From Apophysomyces variabilis (Eukaryota > Mucoromycota > Mucoromycetes > Mucorales > Mucoraceae), in assembly GCA_002749535.1 (NCBI GenBank), contig MZZL01000403.1, forward strand, positions 1-64,000: a DNA stretch of 64,000 nucleotides, read 5' to 3'. Each line of letters begins with the position of its first letter. Positions within the stretch are counted from its first letter, which is position 1. Below the pieces are notes generated by a model. It had not been told where the DNA came from, searched no databases, and saw only the letters and a list, made by a program, of their open reading frames with translations. Shown here in pieces: positions 33,840-45,468 of this stretch. A program made the translations under genes and the position numbers.

Positions 33840-36800
33840 ATGCCACACGTTCGAGAGCACTCAGTAGAAACTATCCGCAGAAACAGTGAGGTCATGGGAA
33901 GCCTCCGGAAATTGATGGTGGTCAACCGTGGTGTAAGTTGAAAGAAGAGAGAATCATCCTAAATGCTTTTGTTCATATTTCTAATCTGATAAATAATACA
34001 TGCTTTCTAAAAGGAAATCGCCATTCGCGTTTGCCGTACCGCTCACGAACTGTCTATGCGAACTGTGGCTATTTTCTCACATGAGGATCGATTGTCAATG
34101 CACAGATACAAGGTAAAATAACATAGCGAAAGAAAACGGATGGGCAAAAAAAAAAAAGGGTTTTGTCTTTCCCCACGCTTGCCCATCCCCGGTTCGTAAC
34201 AAGTCACCTTCTGGTTTTACTGATTTCACATCTTGATAAATGGATCCATCTAGGCCGACGAATCTTACCAGATTGGTCAGCTGGGTGAATTTACCCCAGT
34301 CGGTGCTTATTTGGCTCAAGATGCCATTGTCAAAATCGCCAAAGAACGCGGAGTATCGATGATCCATCCTGGTTATGGTTTCTTATCCGAAAACGCAGAA
34401 TTTGCACGCAAGGTGGAAGCAGCAGGTATTACCTTCATTGGTCCATCTCCCGATGTCATTGAAAGTCTGGGTGATAAGACCAAAGCAAGACAAATCGGTA
34501 AGTTTGGATTTTCAGAAAATACATTTAAGAAGGAAAAGGCAAAGGCATTGGGAAAATTCCAAAAAAGGTTCGGTTCATGTAAACCTTACTTTCTTTTTTC
34601 TTTTTTTTTCTTTTGTTTGTGTTCCTTTAATATTTTTTGTTTCATGCGCATGTTGCATACGCGTGGGAGAGAAATATGAAAGACAAGAAGAAGCAAAGAA
34701 AAAAGAAAAAACAAGAAAAAGAAAGCGAGGTGTACTAGATTATCTGTGCTTGTGTTTCGCGCGCGACAAAAGATCAATAATAAGAGAGAAAAGAGAGAGA
34801 GACAGAGAAATTGATAATGCTAATTTTAATTTTTTTTTTGTGTACCTTTAGCCATGGACTGTCAGGTCCCTGTGGTCCCTGGTACTCCCGGTCCAGTGAG
34901 TGAGTTTAGCGAAGCCAAGGAGTTCATCCAGAAATACGGTTTCCCTATCATTATCAAGGCGGCGATGGGTGGTGGTGGCCGTGGTATGCGTGTGGTACGT
35001 GATGAAGCTTCCCTGGAGGATGCCTTCAATCGAGCCAAGTCCGAAGCCCTCTCTGCTTTCGGTGATGGCACGGTATTCATCGAACGTTTCCTGGACAAGC
35101 CCAGACACATTGAAGTTCAACTGTTGGGTGATCGTGCTGGTAACGTCGTCCATCTGTTTGAACGTGATTGTTCCGTGCAGCGTCGTCATCAAAAGGTGGT
35201 TGAAATTGCCCCGGCTAAGAACTTGGATAATACCGTACGTGAGGCCATCTTGAATGATGCGGTCAAGATTGCCAAGCATGTCAAGTACAAGAACGCCGGT
35301 ACTGCTGAATTCTTGGTCGATGCCCAGAACAGACATTATTTCATTGAGATCAACCCACGTATCCAGGTCGAGCACACCATCACCGAAGAGATCACCGGTA
35401 TCGATATTGTGGCGGCTCAGATCCAAATCGCGGCCGGTGCCCTGCTGCCCCAATTAGGTCTCACCCAGCAACGTATCCGTCAGCGTGGGTTTGCTATCCA
35501 GTGCCGTGTAACGACGGAAGATCCCGAGAAAAACTTCCAACCGGACACGGGAAAAATCGAGGTCTACCGTTCCTCGGGTGGTAACGGCGTCCGTCTCGAT
35601 GGTGGTGCAGGTTATGCTGGTGCCATCATCACCCCGCACTACGACTCTCTCCTGGTCAAGGTCTCATGTTCCGGTTCGACCTACGAAGTCGCCCGACGCA
35701 AGATCGTGCGTGCCCTCGTGGAGTTCCGTATTCGTGGTGTGAAGACCAACATCCCTTTCCTTCAACGTCTCTTGACCCATGACACCTTTATAAATGGCAA
35801 CTGCTGGACTACCTTCATTGATGACACGCCTGATCTTTTCCGTCTTGTCCAGTTCCAGAACCGTGCTCAGCGTTTGTTAGGTTATCTTGGTGACGTCGTT
35901 GTCAATGGCTCCCCTATTAAGGGTCAAATCGGCGAACCCTCGTACAAACATGAGATCGAGGTTCCCGTCCTCCGCAACAATACCGGTAATGTCGATGTCT
36001 CTGCCCCACCTACCGAAGGCTGGCGTAAGATCATTGTTGAACAAGGTCCGGATGCTTTTGCCAAGGCCGTTCGCGCTTATCCCGGTGTGTTGATTATGGA
36101 TACCACCTGGAGAGACGCTCATCAGAGTTTATTGGCCACACGTGTCAGAACAGTTGGTAAGGGCCTATTTTTTTTTTATTTTTCGATGCAGCTCCCCCAC
36201 TTTTTGGATTTAAAACACCGGCAGACTAAAAGAAAAAAAAACTCATCACAATATTTTTTTTTAAGATCTCCTCCGAATTGCTCCCGCCACTTCGCACGCT
36301 TTGAGCAACGCATTTTCTCTGGAATGCTGGGGCGGAGCCACATTTGATGTTGCTATGCGTTTCCTGTTTGAGGATCCTTGGGATCGTCTCATTCAACTCC
36401 GCAAGGCCGTGCCCAATATTCCCTTCCAGATGCTCCTTCGTGGTGCCAATGCTGTCGGTTACACTTCTTACCCTGACAACGTTGTGTATGAATTCTGTGA
36501 CAAGGCTGTCAAGGCCGGTATGGATATCTTCCGTATCTTTGATTCGTTGAATTACATCGAGAACATGAAGTTGGGTATTGATGCCGTCAAGAAGGCCGGT
36601 GGTGTGGTCGAAGCCTCGATTTGTTACACGGGGGATGTGTCTGATCCGCAAAAGAAGAAGTACGATCTGAACTACTATGTCAACCTGACCCAGGAGCTTG
36701 TGAACGAAGGCATTCATATTCTTGGTATTAAGGATATGGCTGGCCTGCTTAAGCCCGAAGCAGCCAAGTTGTTGATCGGTACCATCCGTCAGAAATTCCC

Positions 36801-38049
36801 TGATCTTCCTATCCATGTTCACACCCACGACACGGCCGGTACCGGTGTAGCCTCGATGATGGCTGCTGCTGCTGCAGGTGCTGATGTGATCGATGTGGCT
36901 ATTGATTCCATGTCCGGTATGACCTCCCAGCCCGCCATGGGTGCCCTCGTGGCTGGACTTGAGCAAACCAACCTGGGTACGGGTATCCGTATGGAAGACG
37001 TCCAGGCGTTGAACTCCTACTGGGAGCAGTGCCGTCTGTTGTATTCCTGCTTTGAGGCCAATGTCAAGTCGGCCGATTCGGGTGTCTATGAGCACGAAAT
37101 GCCTGGCGGTCAGTACACCAACCTGATGTTCCAGTCGCAGCAGCTTGGTCTGGGTACGCAATGGAAGCAGATCAAGAAGGCCTATGCCGAAGCCAATGCC
37201 CTCTGTGGTAACCTGGTCAAGGTCACACCTTCCAGCAAGGTGGTTGGTGATCTGGCCCAATTCATGGTGTCGAACAAACTCTCGGCTGAGGAGCTGGTCG
37301 AACGTGCTGCCACATTGTCTTTCCCTACTTCCGTTGTTGAGTTCATGCAAGGTTACCTTGGTACTCCCTATGGTGGTTTCCCTGAACCTTTGCGTTCGCG
37401 TATCATTCGTGATCTTCCCCGCATTGAGGGCCGTCCTGGTGCCAGTCTGCCTGCTTTGGATCTGGCCAAGTTGAAGGAAGAATTGACAGAGAAGTATGGC
37501 AAGAGCATTCGTGATTATGATGTCATCTCTGCGGCCTTGTACCCCAAGGTCTTTGCTGAGTACCGTGATATTGTGGCCCAATACGGTGATTTGTCGGTGG
37601 TACCCACACGTTACTTCTTGGCTAAGCCAGAAATCAATGAGGAGTTCCACGTTGAGATTGAAGAGGGTAAGACGTTGATCATCAAGTTGCTTGCCGTCGG
37701 TCCCGTCAACAACACCGGCAAGCGCGATGTGTACTTTGAACTCAATGGTGAGGCTCGTGTGGTCGGTATCACGGACAAGAACGCGGCTGTGGAAACCATT
37801 ACTCGCGAGAAGGCCAACCCCTCCAAGCCTGGTGATGTCCCTGCCCCCATGTCGGGTGTGGTTGTCGAAGTCCGAGCCAAGGAAGGTACCACCATCAAGG
37901 CCGGTGACCCAATTTGCGTGCTCAGTGCCATGAAGATGGAAACCATCGTTTCCGCTCCCGTTGCTGGTCGCGTCGAACTGGTTCCCATCCAAGAAGGCGA
38001 CTCCCTCTCCTCTGGTGATCTGGTCGCCAGATTGGTCAAGGAGGCTTAA
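33840..38049 (+). CDS. PYC: Pyruvate carboxylase
   Basis: Biotin enzyme converting pyruvate, bicarbonate and ATP to oxaloacetate; cytosolic in most fungi, and no transit peptide is seen. Five exons: 33840-33932, 34014-34112, 34254-34497, 34852-36156, 36266-38049, phases consistent, 1174 aa (yeast 1178). Order: biotin carboxylase ([13 protein letters not shown]-grasp loop [20 protein letters not shown]), carboxyltransferase ([57 protein letters not shown]), tetramer region, and the biotinyl domain with the carrier lysine in LSAMKMET. Codon use is strongly biased (GGT, GTC, AAG), which suits high expression and creates long antisense open frames. The third intron is 354 nt, far longer than its neighbours. 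AATAAA at 38314-38319 may be its polyadenylation signal. Confidence 0.98.
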
Positions 38050-38420
38050 TTCTTCTTCTTTATTCCCACCGCGAAAAAAAAAAAAAAAAAACAAACACAT
38101 TTCTTTCTCACATACACTTTATCTCTTTTCTCTCGCTCTCGCTATCTAGTTTTTCTATTTTCCTCTTCCCTTTTTTGTGGTCTCTCTATTATAACGGGTG
38201 GTTCATGATGTCGTACGTACAGGGTGTTTTCTTTATTTTCCCTTATAAAAGGTAAAAGAATGAGTAAAAAACCATTTTTTTTGTTCTTTTGTATCAACGT
38301 CTTTTTTTTCCTGAATAAAAATTGATTATGTATTTGACATGTTCATTTGTCCCAAGTAGTAATATACCTATTATCCATCTCAAACAAAAATGTTACATTG
38401 GGAAAAGAGCATGTTTTGGA
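38050..38420. other. Convergent 3' regions of PYC and LEO1
   Basis: T-rich sequence between two converging genes. It has an A run at 38073-38090 and no coding frame. Confidence 0.5.
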
Positions 38421-39984
38421 CTATTCGTCTTCCTCGTCACTTAGCAGTCTTCTACGTTTCTGTCGTCGAACAACGACTTCGTCTTCTTCTTCTTCTTCCT
38501 CTTCTTCCTCCTCCTCTTCGACTTCTTCTTCCTCCTCTTCGTCCTCATCTTCATAGCGATCCGCTCTAAAGTGTCCCGACCTGCCGCTCTTTGCTCGTGC
38601 TAGTCGTTCTTCTCTAGACCGTTCTTCTTCTGCTTCGTATTCATCATCATCCACCACAAAATCTTCCTCGTAGGTGTCTTGACGACGTCTCGGTTCGTAC
38701 TCGGTCATTGATTCTTCATAATCGTACTCTCGGCGCGAAGATCGACTGTCCATACCCATGAGGCGTTCTTCTGCCTTCCTTCGTTGATTCTCCAGTTTCT
38801 TTTGAGCACGCAACCGTTCACTTTCTAATAACTCGAGTTCTTGTTTCACTTTCTCCGGATCTTTCTCGGTATAGAACATCTTTGTCTTGATCTTTCGTAC
38901 ATGTTTATCAGCAATCTGAGCGGTAAGATGACGATGTGTTTCACTCTGCAGATCACTCGGGCGGAACGTCATATGGTCTGTAAATTGAACGTGGCTTTCC
39001 AACACACCCGAAGCCGTCTGGTGGGCTAACAAAAAGACGTGTTCATCCTTTGTCATTGGCTTCCGACCGATATCAAAGCATTCGTTTCCAATCATTAATG
39101 ACATATTTCCATCCTCCCATTCCACAATATGTGCGTTGGATTCCATAGCCTATTGTGTAATAAAGAAAAAGATTGAGTGAACCATTTCTCTTTCAGCAAC
39201 TTGTCTTTCATTTACCGCATGTCCATTCATACCACGTCGCCATCGAATCGTACTTTGGATCTGTTGTCGAAGATAGGCTTGTTTCTGGGATTCTGTCAGG
39301 TCTTCTTCTATGGGGATCTCAAATTCATCCGCTTCAAACGGTTTCATTTCGATATCAAGAAATCGAGGCAACTTGGCCAAATAATACTAGAAATGGGGAA
39401 AGCCGAGTATGAGAAAGCGTTTTCACCGAAGCCCGAAGAGGATTAAAAAAAGGATACTAGGAGGTTTGCCGTGTGGTGCATGGCGAACTGTTTTTTTACT
39501 GTACCTTGTCATCGTCGGCTTTTGGCAATGGTAGTGTAGGCATATCCAGTGCAATCTCTATACGTTGTCTATCCTCTACTTCGTCTTCCGATGACAAGGC
39601 TTCGTCTGAAAACTGATTCAATCCATCCGGACTTGCTGATCGCTCATTGTCATAACTACATCGAAAGTGTTAGCTGTCTTTATTCTTGTTCCTAAAATAC
39701 GCCAAGGTTCAATATTCGTTTTTATACCTTGACTGTCGTTTTAATTGCCGTCGTTTGCTTTGGTCTATTGTATGATTGGGTACGTGAATTTGTTCTCTTT
39801 CATCCTCATCGTTCTCCTCTTCCTCTTCTTCTTCTTCCTCTTCTTCGTTTGCTATTGCTGCTGGTGCCGAATCTTCCACAGAGCGTTCTCCCCGTGAAGA
39901 TATGGATCCTGCGTCATCAATATCTGAAGCTTCATCGTCGGAACCAAACAGGTCTCCAAAATTGTGTTCTTCGTCGATGGACAT
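38421..39984 (-). CDS. LEO1: LEO1, Paf1 complex subunit
   Basis: Subunit of the RNA polymerase II-associated Paf1 complex (elongation, histone modification). Model: complement(38421-39149, 39216-39386, 39505-39655, 39728-39984), introns 66, 118 and 72 nt, phases consistent, 435 aa (yeast 464). The N-terminus is acidic (GDLFGSDDEASDIDD, then a run of Glu). The conserved core includes YYLAKLPRFLDIEMKPFEAD, RWRRGMNGHA, NAHIVEWEDGNMSLMIGNE and HVFLLAHQ. A charged helix (QELELLESERLRAQKKLENQ) leads to a long Glu-rich C-terminal tail ending in RRQKRRRLLSDEEDE. Both acidic ends are encoded by GAA/GAG runs. Confidence 0.95.
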
Positions 39985-40598
39985 GCTTTATGAGAGGAAG
40001 CTTTTTTTTTCTTTTGAAAGATAGGCCACATACGCCAAAAGTCATGGCTGCTTACTTTTCCCGTAGTGTGACCTGCTTCTCCCCGAATTCAATCCTATAA
40101 GAGGTAACTTATTCGCCTTAGGGTTCAGTAAAAATGCTCGACTTCTATTCTTCATTCGAATAAACGTTTTAACCTATGAGAACTGCAACAGTTTGCTCAC
40201 CTATCTCATTCCATGGTCGACCTTTGGTTCGTTTGTGTTCTTTTTTTTCTTATTTTTTTAGTATGTTCCTAAAGTAGTCTTTCTAGTTTCTTTTTATTTC
40301 AAGTTAAAGTTAAACCAGGACACGCAGCAGCAAAGGGCTTGAATTAGGTATACAAGATATATCTCATTTACTTTATGCCCTTCCTCTTTATTTTTTTCCC
40401 TCTCTTCGGTGATATTGTTAGTGCATATCCATGGTTTCTGTAACTTGGTGTTTTCTCTGGTGTTTGAATTCTGCAATCCCGGTCAAAAATGGGTCAATCA
40501 AAGCCACTGAATGAGCGGGGGCCGTTTGCCTGTGTAACGAACTGCCATTTGTACTTGAACCCATAGTTCTTTTTCATTGTCTTTGTCTTATTCCTTGC
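39985..40598. promoter_or_regulatory. Divergent promoter region between LEO1 and MRS2
   Basis: About 610 bases with T-rich stretches between the two start codons. No coding frame is supported. Confidence 0.4.
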
Positions 40599-42025
40599 AT
40601 GTGGGCCCAATGTGTCAAGTTAGTCGTCGGTTCATGCCCAAAAGTACCTTTCTATACTTCCAACAGAGGTTGGAATCATAGCATGAAGCATATCCCCTGT
40701 GCGTCACGGACATGGCGACCAGCACCACCACCTGTCCGTCGTTTCACCACCCGGTTTCCACCTCCACAACGGGTGCTGTCTCTGCCAACCAAAGTGGCCG
40801 AACTCAAATTGAGATGTACGTTGATTTTGTTTTCATTAGTCAGGGAATGAAGAAAAGAGAAAAAACCACAACTCATGAGACGAAGTTTAGGCACGGAATT
40901 CGACCACAATGGCCATGTCAAAACCACGGCGGGAGAGTTTCTAAAATCCGACTTTTGTCAACAGCATTCTCTCTTGCCGCGGGATTTACGAACCATTGAC
41001 ACGAATTCATTTTATGAAAAGCCGACCATTCTCGTACGATCGGAGGCCATCCTGGTGAATATGGCGCATATGAAAGCGCTGCTCAAAAGTGATCTCGTCG
41101 TCTTGTTTGATACCTTTGGCTCGACCGATAGCTATAACCAGAGCATCTTTATCTATGATCTACAAGAGAGATTGGGATCACAAAAAGACGGTTTACCCTT
41201 TGAATTCAGGCAAGCATGGAAGAAAAGAAAAGAAAAGAAAAGGGAGAGGGAGAGGCTTCCCTTTGTTGATCTTGACCAAAAGAGTATTGATGTATGTATG
41301 TAGAGCCCTTGAGGCGATCCTTATCTCGGTGACCTCTTCGCTTCAGACAGAGTTGGAAGTTCTCGAAGGGCCTGTGTACAAACTATTAAATGATTTAGAA
41401 GATTTGGCGGATATTGAGGAGTCGATGAATGGTGACCGATTAAGAGATCTCTTACAGTATTCGAAGAAATTAGCTAAATTTGAGCAGGATGCTTTATCGA
41501 TCCGTGATGCCATTGATGAAATACTGGATCATGGTAAGATTAAAAAAAGTTGGAAAGAATTGGGAAAAGCTTAGACCATGTTGTTGTTTTTCTTTCTTTC
41601 TTTGTGTAGATGAGGATCTGGCGGCTATGTATCTCACTGCTAAGAAAGCGGGGAAACCTCGTGCGCCATCGGATCATGAGGAGATAGAGCTCTTACTGGA
41701 GGCCTACTATAAACAAACGGAGGAAATTGCTGCCAAAGCATCGACGTTGCGTACCCATATGCGATCTACTGAGGAAATTATCCAGATCATTCTTGATGTG
41801 TCCCGTAACTCATTGATGTGGTATGACATACGACTGACGATCATCACACTTTCTGCTACGATTGTCAGCGGGTTCGGTGCTATATTTGGTATGAACCTAA
41901 AAAATTACTTTGAAAACGATCCGTATGCGTTCGGACTTGTATCAGGTCTTGCGCTTGCATCGGGTATGGGCGCTTTTGCGGTCTCGCTTCGTAAACTGAA
42001 AACACTAGCGAAATTTAAGCGATAG
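40599..42025 (+). CDS. MRS2: Mitochondrial inner-membrane Mg2+ channel (MRS2/LPE10 family)
   Basis: CorA-type Mg2+ channel of the inner mitochondrial membrane. Four exons: 40599-40815, 40891-41209, 41304-41533, 41610-42025; phases agree, 393 aa. The N-terminus to about residue 60 is rich in Arg, Ser and Pro with little acid, as a presequence. The family block LRCTEFD follows, then ILVRSEAILVN and the long matrix helices (ELEVLEGPVYKLLNDLEDL). Two C-terminal membrane segments flank the signature FGMNL. The second intron is of GC-AG type (AG|GCAAGC ... GTATGTAG|A); only that junction restores FEFRALEAIL. A later in-frame ATG at 40683 is possible. Confidence 0.95.
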
Positions 42026-42499
42026 TATAGAGCCTTAGAACTTGTTGGTTTTCTTTCCTTTTTCTTTTTTTTTTGACTGTACCCTATTCTGTATATTAAT
42101 CTCTCTCTCTTTTTTTTTCTTATTCACCCCGTTTCGTCATGTATAAAAGAAAGGAAGGCGTCTGATATACGATAGTCACGAGGTCCAAGCTGAATACAAT
42201 GATTTGTTTTTGTTGACAAGGGTCTGAACCGTATCATTTTGTAGCACCAAAAAGGAGAATATCTTTCTTACTCTTTCTTTCTCTCTGGATGGACGCGTAT
42301 TTCTATGTGAGAGTTCAAACTGCCAAATTTAGGTTTGTTCTGTATGGAACATACAACCCGATCCGATGAACAAAAAAAGCACCGAAGAGCAAATCCTCTT
42401 TGATTCAGTAAGTAAATAAAAAGAAAGAATTAAAAAATACACTTTTTATTCATTACATAAAGATGATAACCTTTTTCCTTTTGTGTTTTGTACAGTTTT
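42026..42499. other. Convergent 3' regions of MRS2 and the stress protein gene
   Basis: T-rich 3' sequence, no coding frame. An isolated ACGCGT at 42292-42297 is not in a promoter position. Confidence 0.4.
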
Positions 42500-43021
42500 T
42501 CAGATAGTCGCGTTACGAACCACAAGAACAGGGCAAGGGCATTCATGAATACAGCGATCGGATACGGAACCAAGGATGACACTTTTGACGGCACCCAGGC
42601 CTCGGGAACCCACGATGAGTAAATCGACCGGATGATGTTGAGTGAAACGGGGAATCAGAATTTTTGGTTCACCAAAGAGGATATGTTCTTCACTTGAAAT
42701 ATGTAATGTCCGCAGATGGGCTGACATGGCTTGAAGGCGTTCCTGGACGGTCTTTCCTTCGGGATGACTTTGGGACTTCTCGATCGCTTCATCGACCTTG
42801 GTCACGGTGGTGGAGAGCATGGGAAGGACTTTTTCGTCTGTTTTTCCAAGCAAAGGCTTTTCATGATGTGTCACTGCCGAGAGAAGGATCAAATGATCTG
42901 TTGCTGGATTGATGATATTTTTGATGGACCAGTCAAACAACTTGCTAGCATCTTCACTTCCGTCATAAGCCAAGGCAACTCTTCGTTTTTCAGTAATAGA
43001 TAGAGGTTGTTGTGTAGTCAT
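42500..43021 (-). CDS. Universal stress protein (UspA-like)
   Basis: Single exon, 173 aa, one Usp domain. It begins RRVALAYDGSEDASKLFDW, the usual first strand with the Asp that contacts ATP. It ends with DLLIVGSRGLGAVKSVILGS followed by CPCPVLVVR. The glycine-rich loop (G-x2-G-x9-G-S) is intact, so ATP binding is expected. Usp proteins act as stress-linked nucleotide binders; the precise role in fungi is poorly known. It is transcribed away from CHS7. Confidence 0.92.
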   Translation of the reverse strand: MTTQQPLSITEKRRVALAYDGSEDASKLFDWSIKNIINPATDHLILLSAVTHHEKPLLGKTDEKVLPMLSTTVTKVDEAIEKSQSHPEGKTVQERLQAMSAHLRTLHISSEEHILFGEPKILIPRFTQHHPVDLLIVGSRGLGAVKSVILGSVSDRCIHECPCPVLVVRNATI

Positions 43022-43384
43022 AATAATGATATATCAATTGTATAGAGGTTTTAAGTAAATTTGCTTTAAAGTAATGAAATGAAACTAAAACCCCAAGAGG
43101 TTCTTTTATACCAGCATGAATAGAATTATGCGTCATAAGCATTTTTTTTATGGAAAGCGGCGGAGTCTGAAGCTTGAAAAACAAATGGCCTGATTGCCCA
43201 ACCACAGAGCCGGAATAGGAACACTGAGATAGAGAGAAAAAGAAAGAGAGAGAGAGAGAGAGAGAGTATAAGTTAGCCTGGTTTGAAATAGGCAGAGGGA
43301 AATAATCATCTTATTACAAACGGAAGATAGAGGTAGAAAAGTCTCTTCTTTTTTTTTTTACTTGCGTCACGCATTATCTTATTG
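43022..43384. promoter_or_regulatory. Short divergent promoter between the Usp gene and CHS7
   Basis: About 360 bases shared by two divergent genes, with an AG microsatellite at 43243-43266. Confidence 0.4.
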
Positions 43385-44600
43385 ATGGTTTATATCCCAT
43401 TCAAATTTCAAGCGTTTAAATTTGATGGCATCTGTCAAACCGTCGCACTGTCTCTATGTCCGCTGATTGGAAAATTCGACGGAGTTGAACCCATTTGTTA
43501 TGCACGGAACGTAGAGATTGCTGGGATACTAGTGTTTCAACCAGGTGAACTGCCAAAAAAGAAATGAAGAAAGCCTTAAACCTCATTACCCTAACTGATC
43601 TATTGGGTTTCCATTTTGTTATATAAAAAAAAACATAGCTACGTTGATCATGGGATTGGTGGCTATCTTTATGACAAGTATTATGTTATATCATGTTAAG
43701 ACCAAATACACGGCAGTAGGTAAAAAAGCGGGAATGAGAGATCAAAAGGAAAAAAGGGAAATAGTTACAATAATGAGGAAATCGGTGATTAGGACGAAAA
43801 GAAATCACCATGTTTTTTCAACATTACCTGATTACGGTGTTGTTCGAAATATTATTGGTCACTAACATCATTCCGACCGCATCCATTCTTTATCCAGTAA
43901 GTCTAGGCTTGTATTATTTGGCACACTGTTCTATTTTCTTTCTTTGCTTCTTTTTTTCTTTTCTCATGTTCTTGGCTTAGGTATTTACTGCAGCTCATTT
44001 GGGTCTAATTAGCGCCACATTCTGGTGTCTATTATTGAATGGGTTTGTTGGGTTTCAGTTTGCAGAAGATGGAACACCAATCAGTTTATGGGTAACACAA
44101 AAAAATCACCCGATCATGAAATGTCAGTGTGGTGGCTTGACATGTGTTCTTGTAAACTTTTTAACTAGTCCATCCGGATCAGTTCATTTGCGGTCTTTGT
44201 CGTTGTTGGATTTATCGCCATCGCTACCTTCTATAACATCGGCCCATTTAACTACACAACGCCTATTGTTTTGTGGCTGGTTTTCTATGTTATCAACACA
44301 GCATCCTTCGTGATTTATACGCTATCCCAGATCCTACTTGTGCTATGTACGTTGGATGACCGATGGCCGTTGGGTGACATCCTGTTTGGCACGTTCTTTT
44401 TTGTGTCTGGTCAAGTAGTCATGTATGTATTCTCTGCAGCATTATGCGAGCAGGCAAAACATTACTTAGACGGTCTATTCTTGGGTTCTATGTGCAATCT
44501 CTTGGCAGTGATGATGATATACAAATATTGGGATTCCATCACAAAGGAGGATTTGGAATTTTCAATCGATTCGAAACATCACCACACACTTGCAACGTAA
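43385..44600 (+). CDS. CHS7: Chitin synthase export chaperone
   Basis: Multi-pass ER membrane protein needed to fold and export chitin synthase (Chs3 in yeast). Five exons: 43385-43544, 43639-43719, 43793-43896, 43981-44091, 44169-44600, phases consistent, 295 aa (yeast 316). Family blocks: CPLIGKFDGVEPICYARNVE, MLYHVKTKYTAVGRKE rebuilt exactly across two introns, FWCLLLNGFVGFQFAEDGTP, then PFNYTTPIVLWLVFYVI and ALCEQAKHYLDG. About seven membrane segments. The start at 43385 is the first in-frame ATG; the first 10 residues are uncertain. It is one of several wall genes in this half of the window. Confidence 0.93.
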
Positions 44601-44842
44601 CTCAGTCCTTTTTATTTTCGCACACACACACACAGAACATGCGCACATTATGGATACACAAGCACCCAGAAAAAGAGAAAAGGACACCAAAAATTAAAAC
44701 GCCGTTTTTGGCAAGGCCTATAAATTAAAATTTTCTCAAACCGTTTTTTTTTTCCCATGTTTTCTATTTTGATGTGTTGATTCATTTATTACTTCTCTCT
44801 CTTAATCTCTCTCTGTTTTCCATATACACATATATACAAACG

Positions 44843-45172
44843 ATGACAGTGTTCATGCGGCATTTTCGGGCACTCATCCCAGAAAAGAAGCAATCAGCAA
44901 AGAAATCATTGCAAGTCAAGATCAGCAAGGATCCACCAACCATCCAATACTACGAACGAGATCAACTGGAAGATACCTTTGAATGCATCTTTGATCCCTT
45001 TGTATGTCATGATGAAGAAAAAGATCATCCTGACCTTTTCAAATCACGAAATCAACTTAAACCATGGCAAAAACCGCCCTATTCTAATGCTCGATCTTCC
45101 TTCCTCTCCAAACGGGTCTCTTTTGGCTTCTTCCGAAATAACAAATCACATCTCAACCTAATGGCTCTATAA
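44843..45172 (+). CDS. Small uncharacterised basic protein, 109 aa
   Basis: Single exon starting MTVFMRHFRALIPEKKQ. It is Lys/Phe-rich with an acidic Cys-containing middle (DTFECIFDPFVCHDEEKDHP) and a Ser/basic end. A pyrimidine tract and a TATA-like run (44824-44836) precede the ATG. No signal peptide, membrane segment or known domain was recognised. It sits between CHS7 and the SPX-phosphatase gene in the same direction. It could be a lineage-specific protein or a chance frame. Confidence 0.45.
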   Translation: MTVFMRHFRALIPEKKQSAKKSLQVKISKDPPTIQYYERDQLEDTFECIFDPFVCHDEEKDHPDLFKSRNQLKPWQKPPYSNARSSFLSKRVSFGFFRNNKSHLNLMAL

Positions 45173-45468
45173 ACCAAAAAATTACTATTCCTCTTTTCTT
45201 GTATAAAACTTCTATCCTTATTTACCCTTTGTCATCTTACCACAATCCGCTTGTACATTCCTTTCTTTTTTTTCACTTCTACTTCTTGTTTATGACTACT
45301 TGGTTAAAAAATGCATTAAAGTCATCTAATCCAATCACTTGAAGCAAAAACAACATTGTCTGATCTGAGTCAACAGGACTGTGTTTTTTCCCTTTTTTTG
45401 TTCTCCCAACCCGACGGAATTGCCGAAGAGAAGAGAAAGAGATACCCCTTTCCTTCTCGCTTTTGGAT

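Noticed and set aside
36226..38100. 624-codon open frame on the minus strand
   Set aside because: It is antisense to the pyruvate carboxylase exon. The strong codon bias of that gene keeps the complementary frame open, and the product has no domain. The same applies to 34848-35453 minus and 37611-38039 minus.
38347..38556. Poly-serine reading frame
   Set aside because: Antisense shadow of the Glu-rich LEO1 tail.
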